Part shown: positions 23,459 through 31,978 of the stretch, in pieces
How positions within the stretch are numbered: the first letter of the stretch is position 1
How the letters are laid out: each line of letters opens with the position of its first letter
From: Roseihalotalea indica
GTDB taxonomy: Bacteria; Bacteroidota; Bacteroidia; Cytophagales; Cyclobacteriaceae
Direction of reading: 5' to 3'
Length of the DNA stretch: 64,000 nt
Assembly (NCBI RefSeq): GCF_022458895.1
Contig: NZ_JAINFL010000002.1
Coordinates: 620,001-684,000 of the forward strand
Notes under the pieces: model-generated
Told to the model about the DNA's origin: nothing
The model's input: the letters and a program-made list of their open reading frames with translations, nothing else
Databases searched by the model: none
Translations under genes and position numbers: made by a program

Positions 23459-25069
23459 ATGAAAGACAAAGACAAAAAAAAGAATGGCCACGACGAAAAA
23501 AACAAACATCAGAGTGGTGGTATGGCCATGCGGGGGGTGACCCGGCCCATGGCTGAAAAACAAATCCGACATCATCAGCATAGCGAGCATGACCCATCAT
23601 CCGATCAGGAACAAAGAAACAAGTCCTCCGGACATGAGCAGGGCGAGCATCAGCACCATGGCATGGATCATGAACAGCGTAAGCAAATGCTGCACATGCA
23701 TCATATGCAAACGCTGTGGGTTTACTGGATGCTGGTGATCCTGGGTGTCTGGATGGTCCTCGCACCACTAACCTTTAGCCATGCCGAAGGTACGGTAATG
23801 CCCAGCGGCGGTCGGGAGGTGTGGCTCTCTCTGTCAGGGCGAATTACAGCTATGACCTGGAGCGACATGATCAGCGGGGTGTTGCTCATCATCCTGGGGT
23901 GGCGGTCGCTCATGCCTAACCGTCCGGTAAGTATGTGGCTTTGCTGCTTCGTCGGCGTCTGGCTGAATATAGCTCCTGTCCTTTTCTGGGCACCTACCGC
24001 GGCGGCTTACCTTAACGATACGATGGTAGGTGCCTTGGTCATTGCCTTAACGATTTTAATTCCCGGCATGCCCAACATGATCATGTATATGAAGATGGGG
24101 TCTCAAGTGCCTCCCGGCTGGAGTTATAACCCCTCCAGTTGGCCTCAGCGCTGGATCATGATCGTGCTGGCTTTTGCCGGATGGGTGGTGTCGCGCTACC
24201 TGGGAGCTTTCCAATTAGGATACATCGATCAAATCTGGGACCCGTTTTTTGGCGAAGGAAGCCGGATGGTACTTAACTCCGATATGTCGCACTCGTTGCC
24301 GGTGTCGGACGGGATGCTGGGGGCATTAGCCTATACTTTTGAGTTTCTGATGGGCTGGATGGGCAGTCCCTCTCGCTGGCGGACCATGCCCTGGATGGTG
24401 GCCCTGTTTGGCATTCTGGTCATCCCGTTGGGCCTGGTGCATATCTTTCTGGTCATCTCCCAGCCGGTGGTCGTGGGTTACTGGTGTACGATGTGCTTGC
24501 TGGCGGCGGCTATTATGCTGCCCATGATTCCCCTGGAGTTTGACGAGGTGGTGGCAATGGGGCAGCACATGGTGCAGGCCAAACGCCGAGGTGATAACTT
24601 CTGGAAGGTGTTCTGGAAAGGTGGCGAGCCTTTTGAGCACAATCAGGATGAACGATCACCCCAGTTGATGGAGCTTCCGCAGAAGCCGGCTCGCGTATTT
24701 CAAGCATCCGTGTGGGGCATGAGTGTCCCCTGGACACTAGCTGTTTCCACCTTGCTGGGACTATGGCTGATGTTCGCCCCGGCCGCTTTCGGAGTATCCA
24801 TAGAAACCACGGCAGCCGATATCAATCATCTGGGCGGAGCGCTGGTGGTGGTAGTGTCGGTCATCTGTATGGGAGAAGTGGTCCGAAGAGGACGCTATTT
24901 GAATATCCTGTTGGGATTGTCGGCCGCCGTAATTCCCTGGTTTTTGCCGGACAGTACGCTGGCGCTTAACATCTCTGGTGCTATTACCGGACTTGCCGTA
25001 GCCGCCTTGGCCCTGCCGCGCGGAGTGAAGACCGAAACCTATGGGCTTTGGGATCGGTACGTAAAATAA
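23459..25069 (+). CDS. VKOR-like domain flanked by two SPW membrane units, His-rich N-terminus
   Basis: 536 residues. Residues 1-85 are cytosolic-looking and rich in His, Met, Lys and Glu (HHQHSEH, GEHQHHGMDHE, MHHMQ). About 85-205 is an SPW-repeat unit (YWMLVILGVWMVLAPLTF and, later, NIAPVLFW). About 230-390 resembles vitamin K epoxide reductase: GALAYTFEFLMG, then YWCTMCLLAAAIMLPM with the CxxC at 343-346. The periplasmic loop Cys pair of true VKORs is absent (DPFFGEGSRMVLNSDMSH at the equivalent place). A second SPW unit closes the protein (VPWTLAVSTLLGLWLMFAPA). The His-rich extension echoes the linker of the complex-I-like BD subunit. Disulfide or quinone chemistry is possible but unproven. 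Confidence 0.7.
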   Translation: MKDKDKKKNGHDEKNKHQSGGMAMRGVTRPMAEKQIRHHQHSEHDPSSDQEQRNKSSGHEQGEHQHHGMDHEQRKQMLHMHHMQTLWVYWMLVILGVWMVLAPLTFSHAEGTVMPSGGREVWLSLSGRITAMTWSDMISGVLLIILGWRSLMPNRPVSMWLCCFVGVWLNIAPVLFWAPTAAAYLNDTMVGALVIALTILIPGMPNMIMYMKMGSQVPPGWSYNPSSWPQRWIMIVLAFAGWVVSRYLGAFQLGYIDQIWDPFFGEGSRMVLNSDMSHSLPVSDGMLGALAYTFEFLMGWMGSPSRWRTMPWMVALFGILVIPLGLVHIFLVISQPVVVGYWCTMCLLAAAIMLPMIPLEFDEVVAMGQHMVQAKRRGDNFWKVFWKGGEPFEHNQDERSPQLMELPQKPARVFQASVWGMSVPWTLAVSTLLGLWLMFAPAAFGVSIETTAADINHLGGALVVVVSVICMGEVVRRGRYLNILLGLSAAVIPWFLPDSTLALNISGAITGLAVAALALPRGVKTETYGLWDRYVK

Positions 25070-25116
25070 TTTTTTTTCAACTGATTAGGATATAAAGAGC
25101 AGCTGAAACCTTTTTC

Positions 25117-26397
25117 ATGACCGAAGATGAAATCCGTTCGAAAGCCAGAGAGGTGATGTTTGAGAATATGATCGCTGGTTATTCTAAATCTACAGATACC
25201 CACTTTCACTACACGAAACCGTCGCCCGGCAGGTATCCCTATCAGTTCTTTTGGGATACCTGTCTGCACGTTTTTATTCTTACCGCCTTGGGAGAACAGG
25301 AAATGGCGAAAAAACATCTTATCAGCCTTTTCGCGTTACAGGAGGAGGATGGGTTTGTCGGTCATATGATTTACTGGAACAATGTGTTGCCGAGTAGATT
25401 GACGGATATTTTTCAATCAAAGCCAAGTCTAAAGAGCAGGTTATTTAAGTCTCACATGAGTGCGCTGATTCAACCACCCTTGGTAGCTCAGGCGGTGTTG
25501 CGAGTATATCAGGCCTCTGGTGACCGAAAATTTCTTCAGCAGATGCTTCCCAAACTAAAAAAGTATTTTCACTGGCTGTCCGCCAATCGGGACTTTGAAG
25601 GGGACGGTTTAATTTCCATCATTTCCCCTTTCGAATCGGGCTTTGACTGGAAGCCTACGTTTGATGAGGTGGTTGGTTTTCCCGAGAAAAGAGCGGACTG
25701 GCGGCTGTTCTGGAAAGTGGTATGGGTAGATATGCGTAATTTTATTTATACCTATCGTACAGACACAATTTACCGGAAGAATTATTTTATTGTCAAAGAG
25801 GTAGGATTCAACACCATCTATGTGCAGAATCTGCACGCAGTATCGATACTTTGTAGTGAGCTGAAAGACCCGGAAGCAGAAACCTTTAAGAGTAGAGCTG
25901 ATAAAGTTGTTCAAAGTATGCTTCAGATCATGTATGATGATGAATCATCTGCTTTTTATGATGTGTATGGAAAAGAAAATACAAAAATTAAAGTACTGAC
26001 ACCGACCATTTTTTTTCCGGTGGTCATTCGGGAAATGCCCGGTGACATATGTGAGAGAGTAATTGATGCACATTTCTTCAACCAAAAAGAGTTCGAGGTG
26101 CCCTTTCCTATACCTTCTGTTGCCAAAAATCATCCTTCTTTCAATCCCGAACAATCCTTATACATCTGGCGTGGGCCGACATGGATTTTATTCAACTGGT
26201 TCATGCATCAGTTCTTTATAGAAAAGAATTTTAGTGATGAGGCGAGCAGGTTGGTAGAAAGTATTAAAAAGCTCATCAGGATCAGCGGATTTCGGGAGTA
26301 TTATAACCCTTTCACTGGAGAGGGGCATGGTGCCCGAGATTTTACCTGGGCAGGCTTGGTGGTAGATATGATGAACATGGAAGAAGATGTTAGCTAG
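25117..26397 (+). CDS. GH63/MGH1-like (alpha/alpha)6-barrel glycoside hydrolase
   Basis: 426 residues, no signal peptide. Alternating helices and the motifs YPYQFFWDTCLH near 40, SPFESGFDWKPTFDE near 165, WRGPTWILFNWFMHQFF near 345, and YNPFTGEGHGARDFTWAGLV near 395 match the mannosylglycerate hydrolase/GH63 family, where a Trp-Asp and a late Glu supply acid and base. A cytosolic enzyme hydrolysing a compatible-solute glycoside is a fair guess. It precedes a methyltransferase and a short-chain dehydrogenase on the same strand. Confidence 0.65.
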   Translation: MTEDEIRSKAREVMFENMIAGYSKSTDTHFHYTKPSPGRYPYQFFWDTCLHVFILTALGEQEMAKKHLISLFALQEEDGFVGHMIYWNNVLPSRLTDIFQSKPSLKSRLFKSHMSALIQPPLVAQAVLRVYQASGDRKFLQQMLPKLKKYFHWLSANRDFEGDGLISIISPFESGFDWKPTFDEVVGFPEKRADWRLFWKVVWVDMRNFIYTYRTDTIYRKNYFIVKEVGFNTIYVQNLHAVSILCSELKDPEAETFKSRADKVVQSMLQIMYDDESSAFYDVYGKENTKIKVLTPTIFFPVVIREMPGDICERVIDAHFFNQKEFEVPFPIPSVAKNHPSFNPEQSLYIWRGPTWILFNWFMHQFFIEKNFSDEASRLVESIKKLIRISGFREYYNPFTGEGHGARDFTWAGLVVDMMNMEEDVS

Positions 26398-26431
26398 CAG
26401 AGCATGCTTTGAAATTTAATGAATACACCCC

Positions 26432-27046
26432 GTGGCAGGAAATTACTATAAGAAGGTAGCGGCTACCTATGATCGGCAGTGGCAGACCTATACGGATCGA
26501 ACCCTGAACAAGATGATGGAATATCTCCCGGACTCTTTGACAGGCAAAGTCATTCTGGATGTTGGTTGCGGAACCGGTGAACTGATCAAGAGGATGCTAG
26601 TCGAGCATCCGGAGATCAAGCAGATAGTGGGGTATGATCCTTCCGAAGAAATGTTACAGCAGGCTCAGTATAAAATTCAAAGTCTTCCTGATGAATTGAA
26701 TCAGAAAGTAGTACTACAGCGAGATGATGAGTACAATACTACCTTTGACCTGATTGTTACTTCCAGCGTATTGCACTATTTATCTCAACCCCAAACAAAT
26801 TTAGAGCAGCTTAGCTTACTTCTCCGGCCTCAGGGCAGGATTATCTTACTGGACTATACAAAAGCAGGGTGGCTGGCTCGGTATTTTGAGTGGGCCATTA
26901 AGTGGATAGATCAACAGCATGAACAGGCTTATTTTCCTACTGAAATGAAAGAACTGGTAACCAATGCCGGATTCAGGGTAGATCGCAGCCAAACGTTTCG
27001 CATTAACTTTTTTTGGAAAGGGTTCATTGTAAGAGCCTATTATTAA
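26432..27046 (+). CDS. Class I SAM-dependent methyltransferase
   Basis: 204 residues from a GTG start at 26432; no in-frame ATG lies nearby. Motif I VILDVGCGTGELIKRM (near 38-53), then VGYDPSEEMLQQA, DLIVTSSVLHYL near 110 and a post-motif LLLRPQGRIILLDY are the usual class I elements. The substrate is not predictable. A broken, inverted paralogue lies at 28580-28925, only 1.5 kb downstream, so the gene was duplicated or acquired twice. Confidence 0.8.
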   Translation: MAGNYYKKVAATYDRQWQTYTDRTLNKMMEYLPDSLTGKVILDVGCGTGELIKRMLVEHPEIKQIVGYDPSEEMLQQAQYKIQSLPDELNQKVVLQRDDEYNTTFDLIVTSSVLHYLSQPQTNLEQLSLLLRPQGRIILLDYTKAGWLARYFEWAIKWIDQQHEQAYFPTEMKELVTNAGFRVDRSQTFRINFFWKGFIVRAYY

Positions 27047-27064
27047 ATACCAAACTATTTTTAT

Positions 27065-28090
27065 ATGAAACTTAACAACCGTAAACCAGAAACTTCTTTA
27101 AGGGGGAAAGTGGTAGTGATCACCGGGGCTTCGGCCGGAGTTGGTCGAGCTACGGTAAGAGAATTTGCCAAGTATGGCACAAAAATAGGACTGCTAGCCC
27201 GTGGTAAAGAAGGGCTTAACGGGGCTCAAAAAGACGCTGAAGCCTTAGGCAGCCAAGCCTTAGCTATTCCGACTGACGTAGCGGATGCCCTGCAGGTGGA
27301 AGAAGCCGCCCAGCGAATTGAACAGGAATTAGGTCCCATTGACATCTGGGTGAACAATGCTATGAACAGTGTTTTCTCGCCCTTCAAGGAAGTAACCCCC
27401 GAAGAATTTAAGCGGGTCACCGAAGTGACGTATCTGGGACAGGTGTACGGTACCATGGCGGCACTGAAGCGGATGCTCCCTTGCAACCAGGGATCTATTG
27501 TACTAGTTGGCTCAGCCTTGGCATATCGAGGCATTCCCCTACAGTCGGCCTACTGCGGGGCCAAACATGGGATTGAGGGTTTTTATGATTCTCTGAGGGC
27601 GGAACTGATGCACGATAAGAGCGAAGTGAAGGTCACCATGGTGCAGCTCCCTGCCCTGAACACCACGCAGTTTAGCTGGGTAAAATCTCGCCTGCCCAAT
27701 AAAGCTCGGCCCATGGGGACCATCTTTCAGCCGGAAGTGGCCGCACAAGCAATAGTGTTTGCCGCGACCAATGACCGCCGGGAGGTGTTCGTCGGCTATC
27801 CTACGGTACAGACTATTCTAGGGAATAAAATTGCTCCCTGGTTTGCCGACTGGGTGCTGGCCCGAAACGGGTATAAAGGCCAGCAAACCGACGAACCGCT
27901 TCCCCCAAACCGACAGGATAATCTGTGGGAACCTGTACCCGGTGATCACGGGGCTCACGGGGAATTTAACCAACAGGCACATAATTTCAGCTGGCAGTTA
28001 TGGGCTACCGAGAATCGGGATTCGCTAGTCATTGGTGCACTCACTGCTGCTGCCACCTGGTTAGGAATAAGTTGGTTTAGGAGCAGGTGA
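27065..28090 (+). CDS. Short-chain dehydrogenase/reductase with C-terminal anchor
   Basis: 341 residues. The Rossmann motif VVITGASAGVGRATVREF (near 16-33), NNAMNS near 98, a Ser at GSAL and YCGAKHGIEG (catalytic Tyr-xxx-Lys near 159-163) make a complete classical SDR. An extension of about 90 residues after residue 250 ends in a hydrophobic helix, ALTAAATWLGISWF, and basic end, suggesting attachment to the inner membrane. This layout is common in SDRs of stress islands. Substrate unknown. Confidence 0.82.
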   Translation: MKLNNRKPETSLRGKVVVITGASAGVGRATVREFAKYGTKIGLLARGKEGLNGAQKDAEALGSQALAIPTDVADALQVEEAAQRIEQELGPIDIWVNNAMNSVFSPFKEVTPEEFKRVTEVTYLGQVYGTMAALKRMLPCNQGSIVLVGSALAYRGIPLQSAYCGAKHGIEGFYDSLRAELMHDKSEVKVTMVQLPALNTTQFSWVKSRLPNKARPMGTIFQPEVAAQAIVFAATNDRREVFVGYPTVQTILGNKIAPWFADWVLARNGYKGQQTDEPLPPNRQDNLWEPVPGDHGAHGEFNQQAHNFSWQLWATENRDSLVIGALTAAATWLGISWFRSR

Positions 28091-28366
28091 AGGGTTTGTA
28101 ACTGACTATAACAAAATTTTGCCCCAACAGCAAGTAGCAAAAATGGCCAAACCAGTGAGGAGAGGACAGAGGCTTACAAAAAACTAATGAATTGCTATTT
28201 ATTATTATACAAGCGCTATTAATAAGGGGGAATACAACGAGACACCAAAAAGTGCTTCAGTGGCTTGGCAACTTACGTATGAAGTTAACCCAATCATCTT
28301 GACAAAACAGCCGAATGAGCGACGGAAATAAATCCAAGTTTACCACGCTTCTCTTTTCAACAATTT

Positions 28367-28579
28367 ATGAATATTTATATCAATGCAAGACGACGGAAGG
28401 CGGCTTTAGCGATGACTGTCAATATACTGATAGCGATTGTGGTGACGAAGATTCCCATTGCTTTTGGCGCGAGTTTCGGCCCTGTGGCAGTATGTGCACT
28501 GGCCAGTATCGTGAGATTTGGTATCCCTACCTTGCTGACGACGGTTCCAGGTGCATGGCTGCTTACCCGGCTTCAGTAG
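28367..28579 (+). pseudogene. Fragment resembling a DoxX-family membrane protein
   Basis: The frame reads AALAMTVNILIAIVVTKIPI and FGASFGPVAVCAL, close to the third-helix region of DoxX-type proteins (xRLAAxxLxxxMLVAIxxTKxPI...F). It starts without upstream family sequence and ends in a tail that does not match the final DoxX helix, so both ends appear lost. Other frames in this stretch give no sensible protein. The 28091-28366 gap before it holds nothing recognisable. Confidence 0.4.
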
Positions 28580-28925
28580 TGAGTTCTATTGTGCCAACGT
28601 CGTCTATAGAAACGATCAGGTCTAAGCCCATATCGTACCTTCCTCAGATTGCAATGTCTCGTTGTGCGATAGCTTGTTGGGTAGCGATTCATTTTATGCC
28701 AAGCTTGCCGCAACATCTTTTCCGAAGGGCCATAGCCCACGTGCAGACTACTTCGGGATGACTGACTACCATTCGCTCAATCAACGCCCCAGAGCCGCAG
28801 CCTACGTCGAGCACCGTTTTGCCCACCAGGTTAGGCAAGTACTCTGTGGTCTTGCCCAAAGTGCGGCGGGTGTAGGTAGCCTATCGTTGATCGTACACCG
28901 CTGCATGTTTTTGATAGTAGTTCAT
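28580..28925 (-). pseudogene. Broken methyltransferase, inverted paralogue of 26432-27046
   Basis: From the ATG at 28925 the minus strand reads NYYQKHAAVYDQR then a stop, followed in frame by TRRTLGKTTEYLPN and VLDVGCGSGALIERMVVSHP. These parallel NYYKKVAATYDRQ, TLNKMMEYLPD and ILDVGCGTGELIKRM of the intact enzyme. Then a frameshift leads to YGPSEKMLRQAWHKM (intact: YDPSEEMLQQAQYKI), and a second shift to DLIVS. The copy lacks its C-terminal half. The nonsense codon and two shifts make function impossible. Confidence 0.75.
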
Positions 28926-28991
28926 GGCATTGAAGTCTTTATCTTTTAGATAAAAGATGGTAACTATGTGACGTTGTAAACTAGAATAAAG

Positions 28992-29957
28992 ATGCTGACC
29001 TACGTTCTTTTCGCCCTAGGTTTTGTGCTGCTCATCAAGGGCGCCGACTGGCTGGTCAGTGGAGCATCCTCAATCGCCAAAAAGTACCAAGTATCCGATA
29101 TGGTCATCGGACTGACCATCGTCTCGATGGGAACCTCAATGCCGGAACTGGTAGTCAATATTTTGGCTAGCCTGAATGGCAGCGCTGAGCTAGCTGTAGG
29201 CAACGTATTTGGCAGCAACGTTGCTAATATCCTGTTGATTTTAGGGGTGGCAGCGCTGATCTATCCGTTACCTCTCCAAAGGAGTACCGTGGTTTCCGAA
29301 GTACCGTTCTCCCTGATAGCTGCGATGCTGGTCGGTTTTCTGGCTAATGTAGCACTCTTTGACAAATATCAGGGACTGATTGTTAGCCGTACTGACGGGA
29401 GTATTTTGCTATTTTTCTTTGCCCTGTTCATGCTCTACATTTTTAAGGTAGCGCGGGAAGGGGAAGAGAGCGAGAGTGAAGCAAAAGAAAGCTACCAGGA
29501 CCAAACCATGCTAAGGGCCGGCGGATTCGTGTTGCTGGGGATGTGCTCCCTATTTCTAGGTGGTAAGTGGACTGTAGATGGAGCTACATTTATTGCTATA
29601 CAGTTAGGAATGAGCGAGAGCTTCATCGGGCTGACGGTAGTCGCCATTGGCACCTCGTTGCCTGAGTTGGTGACCTCAGCCGTAGCAGCTTCACGCCGTA
29701 ATACCGATATTGCCGTAGGGAATGCAGTAGGATCTAATATCTTCAACATTCTCTGGATACTAGGCATCAGCGCGATGATTCACCCTCTTCCTTTTAATGT
29801 CTTAAGCAACTTTGACATTCTAATGATTATCTTTGCCAGCACACTACTCATTCTATCAGTCAGCCTGGAAAAGAACCGAGCAGTGGGTAGAATTAGTGGT
29901 GTTGTGTTCTTGTTATGCTACGTAGCCTATATAATTTTTCTACTCCAGCGGGGCTGA
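28992..29957 (+). CDS. Na+/Ca2+ exchanger family (CaCA) antiporter
   Basis: 321 residues, about ten membrane helices. The two inverted alpha repeats are clear: GTSMPELVVNILASL followed by AVGNVFGSNVANILLILG in the first half, and GTSLPELVTSAVAASR followed by AVGNAVGSNIFNILWILG in the second. The acidic linker (REGEESESEAKESYQD) in between is the usual cytosolic loop, short as in bacterial YrbG/CaxA-like members. It exports Ca2+ or exchanges it for Na+. The only intact gene in a decayed stretch of the island. Confidence 0.9.
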   Translation: MLTYVLFALGFVLLIKGADWLVSGASSIAKKYQVSDMVIGLTIVSMGTSMPELVVNILASLNGSAELAVGNVFGSNVANILLILGVAALIYPLPLQRSTVVSEVPFSLIAAMLVGFLANVALFDKYQGLIVSRTDGSILLFFFALFMLYIFKVAREGEESESEAKESYQDQTMLRAGGFVLLGMCSLFLGGKWTVDGATFIAIQLGMSESFIGLTVVAIGTSLPELVTSAVAASRRNTDIAVGNAVGSNIFNILWILGISAMIHPLPFNVLSNFDILMIIFASTLLILSVSLEKNRAVGRISGVVFLLCYVAYIIFLLQRG

Positions 29958-29969
29958 GCAGTTTTACTG

Positions 29970-30122
29970 TCAAAATGTTGTTTTCAGGAGGCGGGCCTCA
30001 TCCAGTAGTTTGATCTTCATCCGGTCAAGATGGATCAGTTCTTCTTTAAAATCTGCCAGGATTTGGGTTACGGTTTCTTTTACTGTGCCGGTAATGCCTG
30101 CCAGACCCTTATGGGTAATCTC
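29970..30122 (-). pseudogene. 3' remnant of a Crp/Fnr-family regulator
   Basis: The minus strand contains an uninterrupted 50-codon frame, EITHKGLAGITGTVKETVTQ followed by ILADFKEELIHLDRMKIKLL and a stop at 29970. This is the recognition-helix part of a Crp/Fnr winged helix (consensus xxELAxxxGTxRETVTRxLxxFK). No cyclic-nucleotide domain lies upstream; the neighbouring sequence toward 30178 has no matching frame. It was probably truncated by the insertion or decay near the integrase end. Confidence 0.6.
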
Positions 30123-30178
30123 AGTAGTTTAGGTTTAAAAGACTACCCCTCTGAAGTTGCTTGAAAATGGGTATTCAA

Positions 30179-31390
30179 CTATACCAGCTTCTGCTTTAGT
30201 TTTTTCATATCCTCACTCACTTTTTTCTCGACTACCTTAGCGTAAATCTGCGTCGTCCTTACGTTTTTGTGGCCTAGCATAGAACTGACGGATTCAATCG
30301 GTACTCCATTGGTAAGTGTTACCGTCGTCGCAAATGTATGTCGGGCAATATGAAAAGTCAGGTGTTTATTAATTCCGCATAGGTCAGCAATTTCTTTGAG
30401 ATAAGCATTGAGCTTCTGGTTAGAAATAACCGGCAGAAGTAACCCTTTGTGTACTGCTTCAGGATGGTCCTCATATTTTTCAATAATAGATATAGCAGGT
30501 GGTAAGAGTGGTACGTTGGACGAACTCCCTGTTTTAGTTCTATCAACGAACAGCCAACGTTCGCCATCAATACCCACTGAGATATTGTTGGGGGTTAACT
30601 TTGCTACATCTACGTACGCAAGCCCGGTATAGCAACAGAATACGAAGGTGTCTTTCACCATGTTGAGCCGTTCGGTTGCAAACTGTTTTTGAGCTACTCT
30701 ATCAAGTTCTTCTTGGGTAAGGAAGTCTCGCTTCACTTCTTTGATGGTAGCTTTATGCGCTAAAAAAGGATACTTATCCAGCCAGTCGTTGGCTACTGCT
30801 AAATGGATGATCTTCTTAAAATTCCGCAGATACTTGATCGTCGTGTTATGATTGTTGTTCCGCACCGTTTTAAGGTAAAATTCATAATCAGTAATAAACC
30901 GGAAGCGAAGCTCGGAGAGTTTTATATCGGTTAATTTATACTGATACTTCAGAAACTCTTGAGTGAGCATAAAAGAAGTCTCGTATCGCTTGTAGGTACC
31001 AAGCGCATATTCTTTACCGACCTGAGCACGCATCTGTTCATTATGCTGCCTGAATACTTCCAGCAAGGTGTACTCCTTTTCATTCTTTCCGAGATAAACT
31101 TCTTTGATAAGATCCGAAGTGATGTATGCCTCCTTTTCCAGTAAAGTATTGTAGATGCTCTTAATTTTTAAGTTTATTCGGTCGAGTGTGTTATTGATCA
31201 TTCTGGCATCTTCGCGATTTCCCTTGACACTTCCTGACTTGGAACTCCATCGTTCGGGACTAATTTTTTCACCGGTAGCGATTTCGGCTCGTTTTCCGTT
31301 GACGGTTACCCGGGCATAAATAGGGACTTCCCCCTTTTTGTTCATCTTGGCTTTATTTGTCCAGAAGAGCAGCGAAAATGTATGTTTCAT
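30179..31390 (-). CDS. Tyrosine recombinase (phage/ICE-type integrase)
   Basis: 403 residues. An N-terminal arm-binding domain of the Bacteroidota kind (FWTNKAKMNKKGEVPIYARV near 9-28) is followed by a SAM-like core-binding domain (about 110-205) and the catalytic domain: CCYTGLAYVDVAKL near 250 (the first-box Arg is Ala here, as in many members of this group), HIARHTFAT with His-x-x-Arg near 345, LGHKNVRTTQIYAKV with the His and the nucleophile Tyr near 375. It is transcribed away from the tmRNA gene, whose 3' end lies 180 bases upstream, and most likely drove integration there. The first-box change may or may not reduce activity. Confidence 0.88.
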   Translation of the reverse strand: MKHTFSLLFWTNKAKMNKKGEVPIYARVTVNGKRAEIATGEKISPERWSSKSGSVKGNREDARMINNTLDRINLKIKSIYNTLLEKEAYITSDLIKEVYLGKNEKEYTLLEVFRQHNEQMRAQVGKEYALGTYKRYETSFMLTQEFLKYQYKLTDIKLSELRFRFITDYEFYLKTVRNNNHNTTIKYLRNFKKIIHLAVANDWLDKYPFLAHKATIKEVKRDFLTQEELDRVAQKQFATERLNMVKDTFVFCCYTGLAYVDVAKLTPNNISVGIDGERWLFVDRTKTGSSSNVPLLPPAISIIEKYEDHPEAVHKGLLLPVISNQKLNAYLKEIADLCGINKHLTFHIARHTFATTVTLTNGVPIESVSSMLGHKNVRTTQIYAKVVEKKVSEDMKKLKQKLV

Positions 31391-31514
31391 AGTAGTAGAA
31401 ATAGTTTAAGCGATGTAAATCAAATTCGGTTACCTATTCGCATTTTTCTGTTTAGGTAACCGAATAGGTATACTAAAATACAAGAAAGCATGAATAAAAT
31501 GAAAGGAGGTGAAA

Positions 31515-31549
31515 CAAAAAACCCCTCAAATCTTAAAATTTGAAGGGTT
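31515..31549 (-). terminator. Rho-independent terminator of the tmRNA gene
   Basis: AACCCCTCAAAT (31520-31531) pairs with ATTTGAAGGGTT (31538-31549) with one G-T type mismatch, loop of six. On the minus strand the stem is followed by a run of T (31515-31520). It lies 22 bases beyond the tmRNA 3' end. Confidence 0.8.
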
Positions 31550-31570
31550 TTGCGATGTTTTGAATAAACT

Positions 31571-31600
31571 TGGTGGAGCCGGAGGGATTCGAACCCTCGT
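31571..31600. other. Probable attachment site at the tmRNA 3' end
   Basis: The T-arm and acceptor segment of ssrA (GGTTCGAATCCC and GGCTCCACCA on the minus strand) borders the integrase gene. Elements with tyrosine recombinases commonly recombine in this part of tmRNA. No second copy was found between 1 and 31,500, so the other junction is expected to the left of the window. Confidence 0.5.
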
Positions 31601-31978
31601 CCAGAGAAGGTAACTATCGCATCTTCTACATGCTTAGCTATTGTTTGGGTTGTCGAGTTGCCTAAGGTAAACAGCCCACCTGCGGGCAACCGTATCTGCT
31701 AAAATTTCGCTAAAGCATCGCAGTGCTACCTTAGCTAGTTCCACTGAGTCGACACCCTGTAACCCAACCGAGCGGAACAGCGGTCGGCAGGATGTGGCCC
31801 GGGAGCGATTCGCTCAACCGGTTAAGCCTGTAATTTTAATCTATTAGACTAAAATTAGGCGGCCATGGCGTAATTAGATTCGCCAAGTGTGTTTTAGGAC
31901 TCAGGGTTAAGGCGCGCATCCTATGCGCCTGCATGCTTACACACGTAATCACTCATCCTGTCAAATCCGGTCGGCCCC
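31571..31978 (-). ncRNA. ssrA: Transfer-messenger RNA (tmRNA)
   Basis: One-piece tmRNA of 408 bases. The 5' end GGGGCCG (31978-31972) pairs with CGGCTCC just before the terminal ACCA (31571), with one G-U pair. The T-arm GGTTCGAATCCC is intact. The resume frame on the minus strand is GGC GAA TCT AAT TAC GCC ATG GCC GCC TAA (31884-31855), giving the tag GESNYAMAA, which ends in the AA needed for ClpXP-type proteolysis and is of the Bacteroidota type. The tag rescues stalled ribosomes with SmpB. The gene appears complete in spite of the integrase beside it, so the inserted element restored the 3' end. Confidence 0.95.

Noticed and set aside
28315..28761. 148-codon plus-strand frame
   Set aside because: Spans the DoxX-like fragment in a wrong frame and the antisense of the methyltransferase remnant; no coherent protein.
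31420..31689. 89-codon minus-strand frame across the tmRNA 3' end
   Set aside because: It overlaps the structural RNA and its terminator; no protein similarity.
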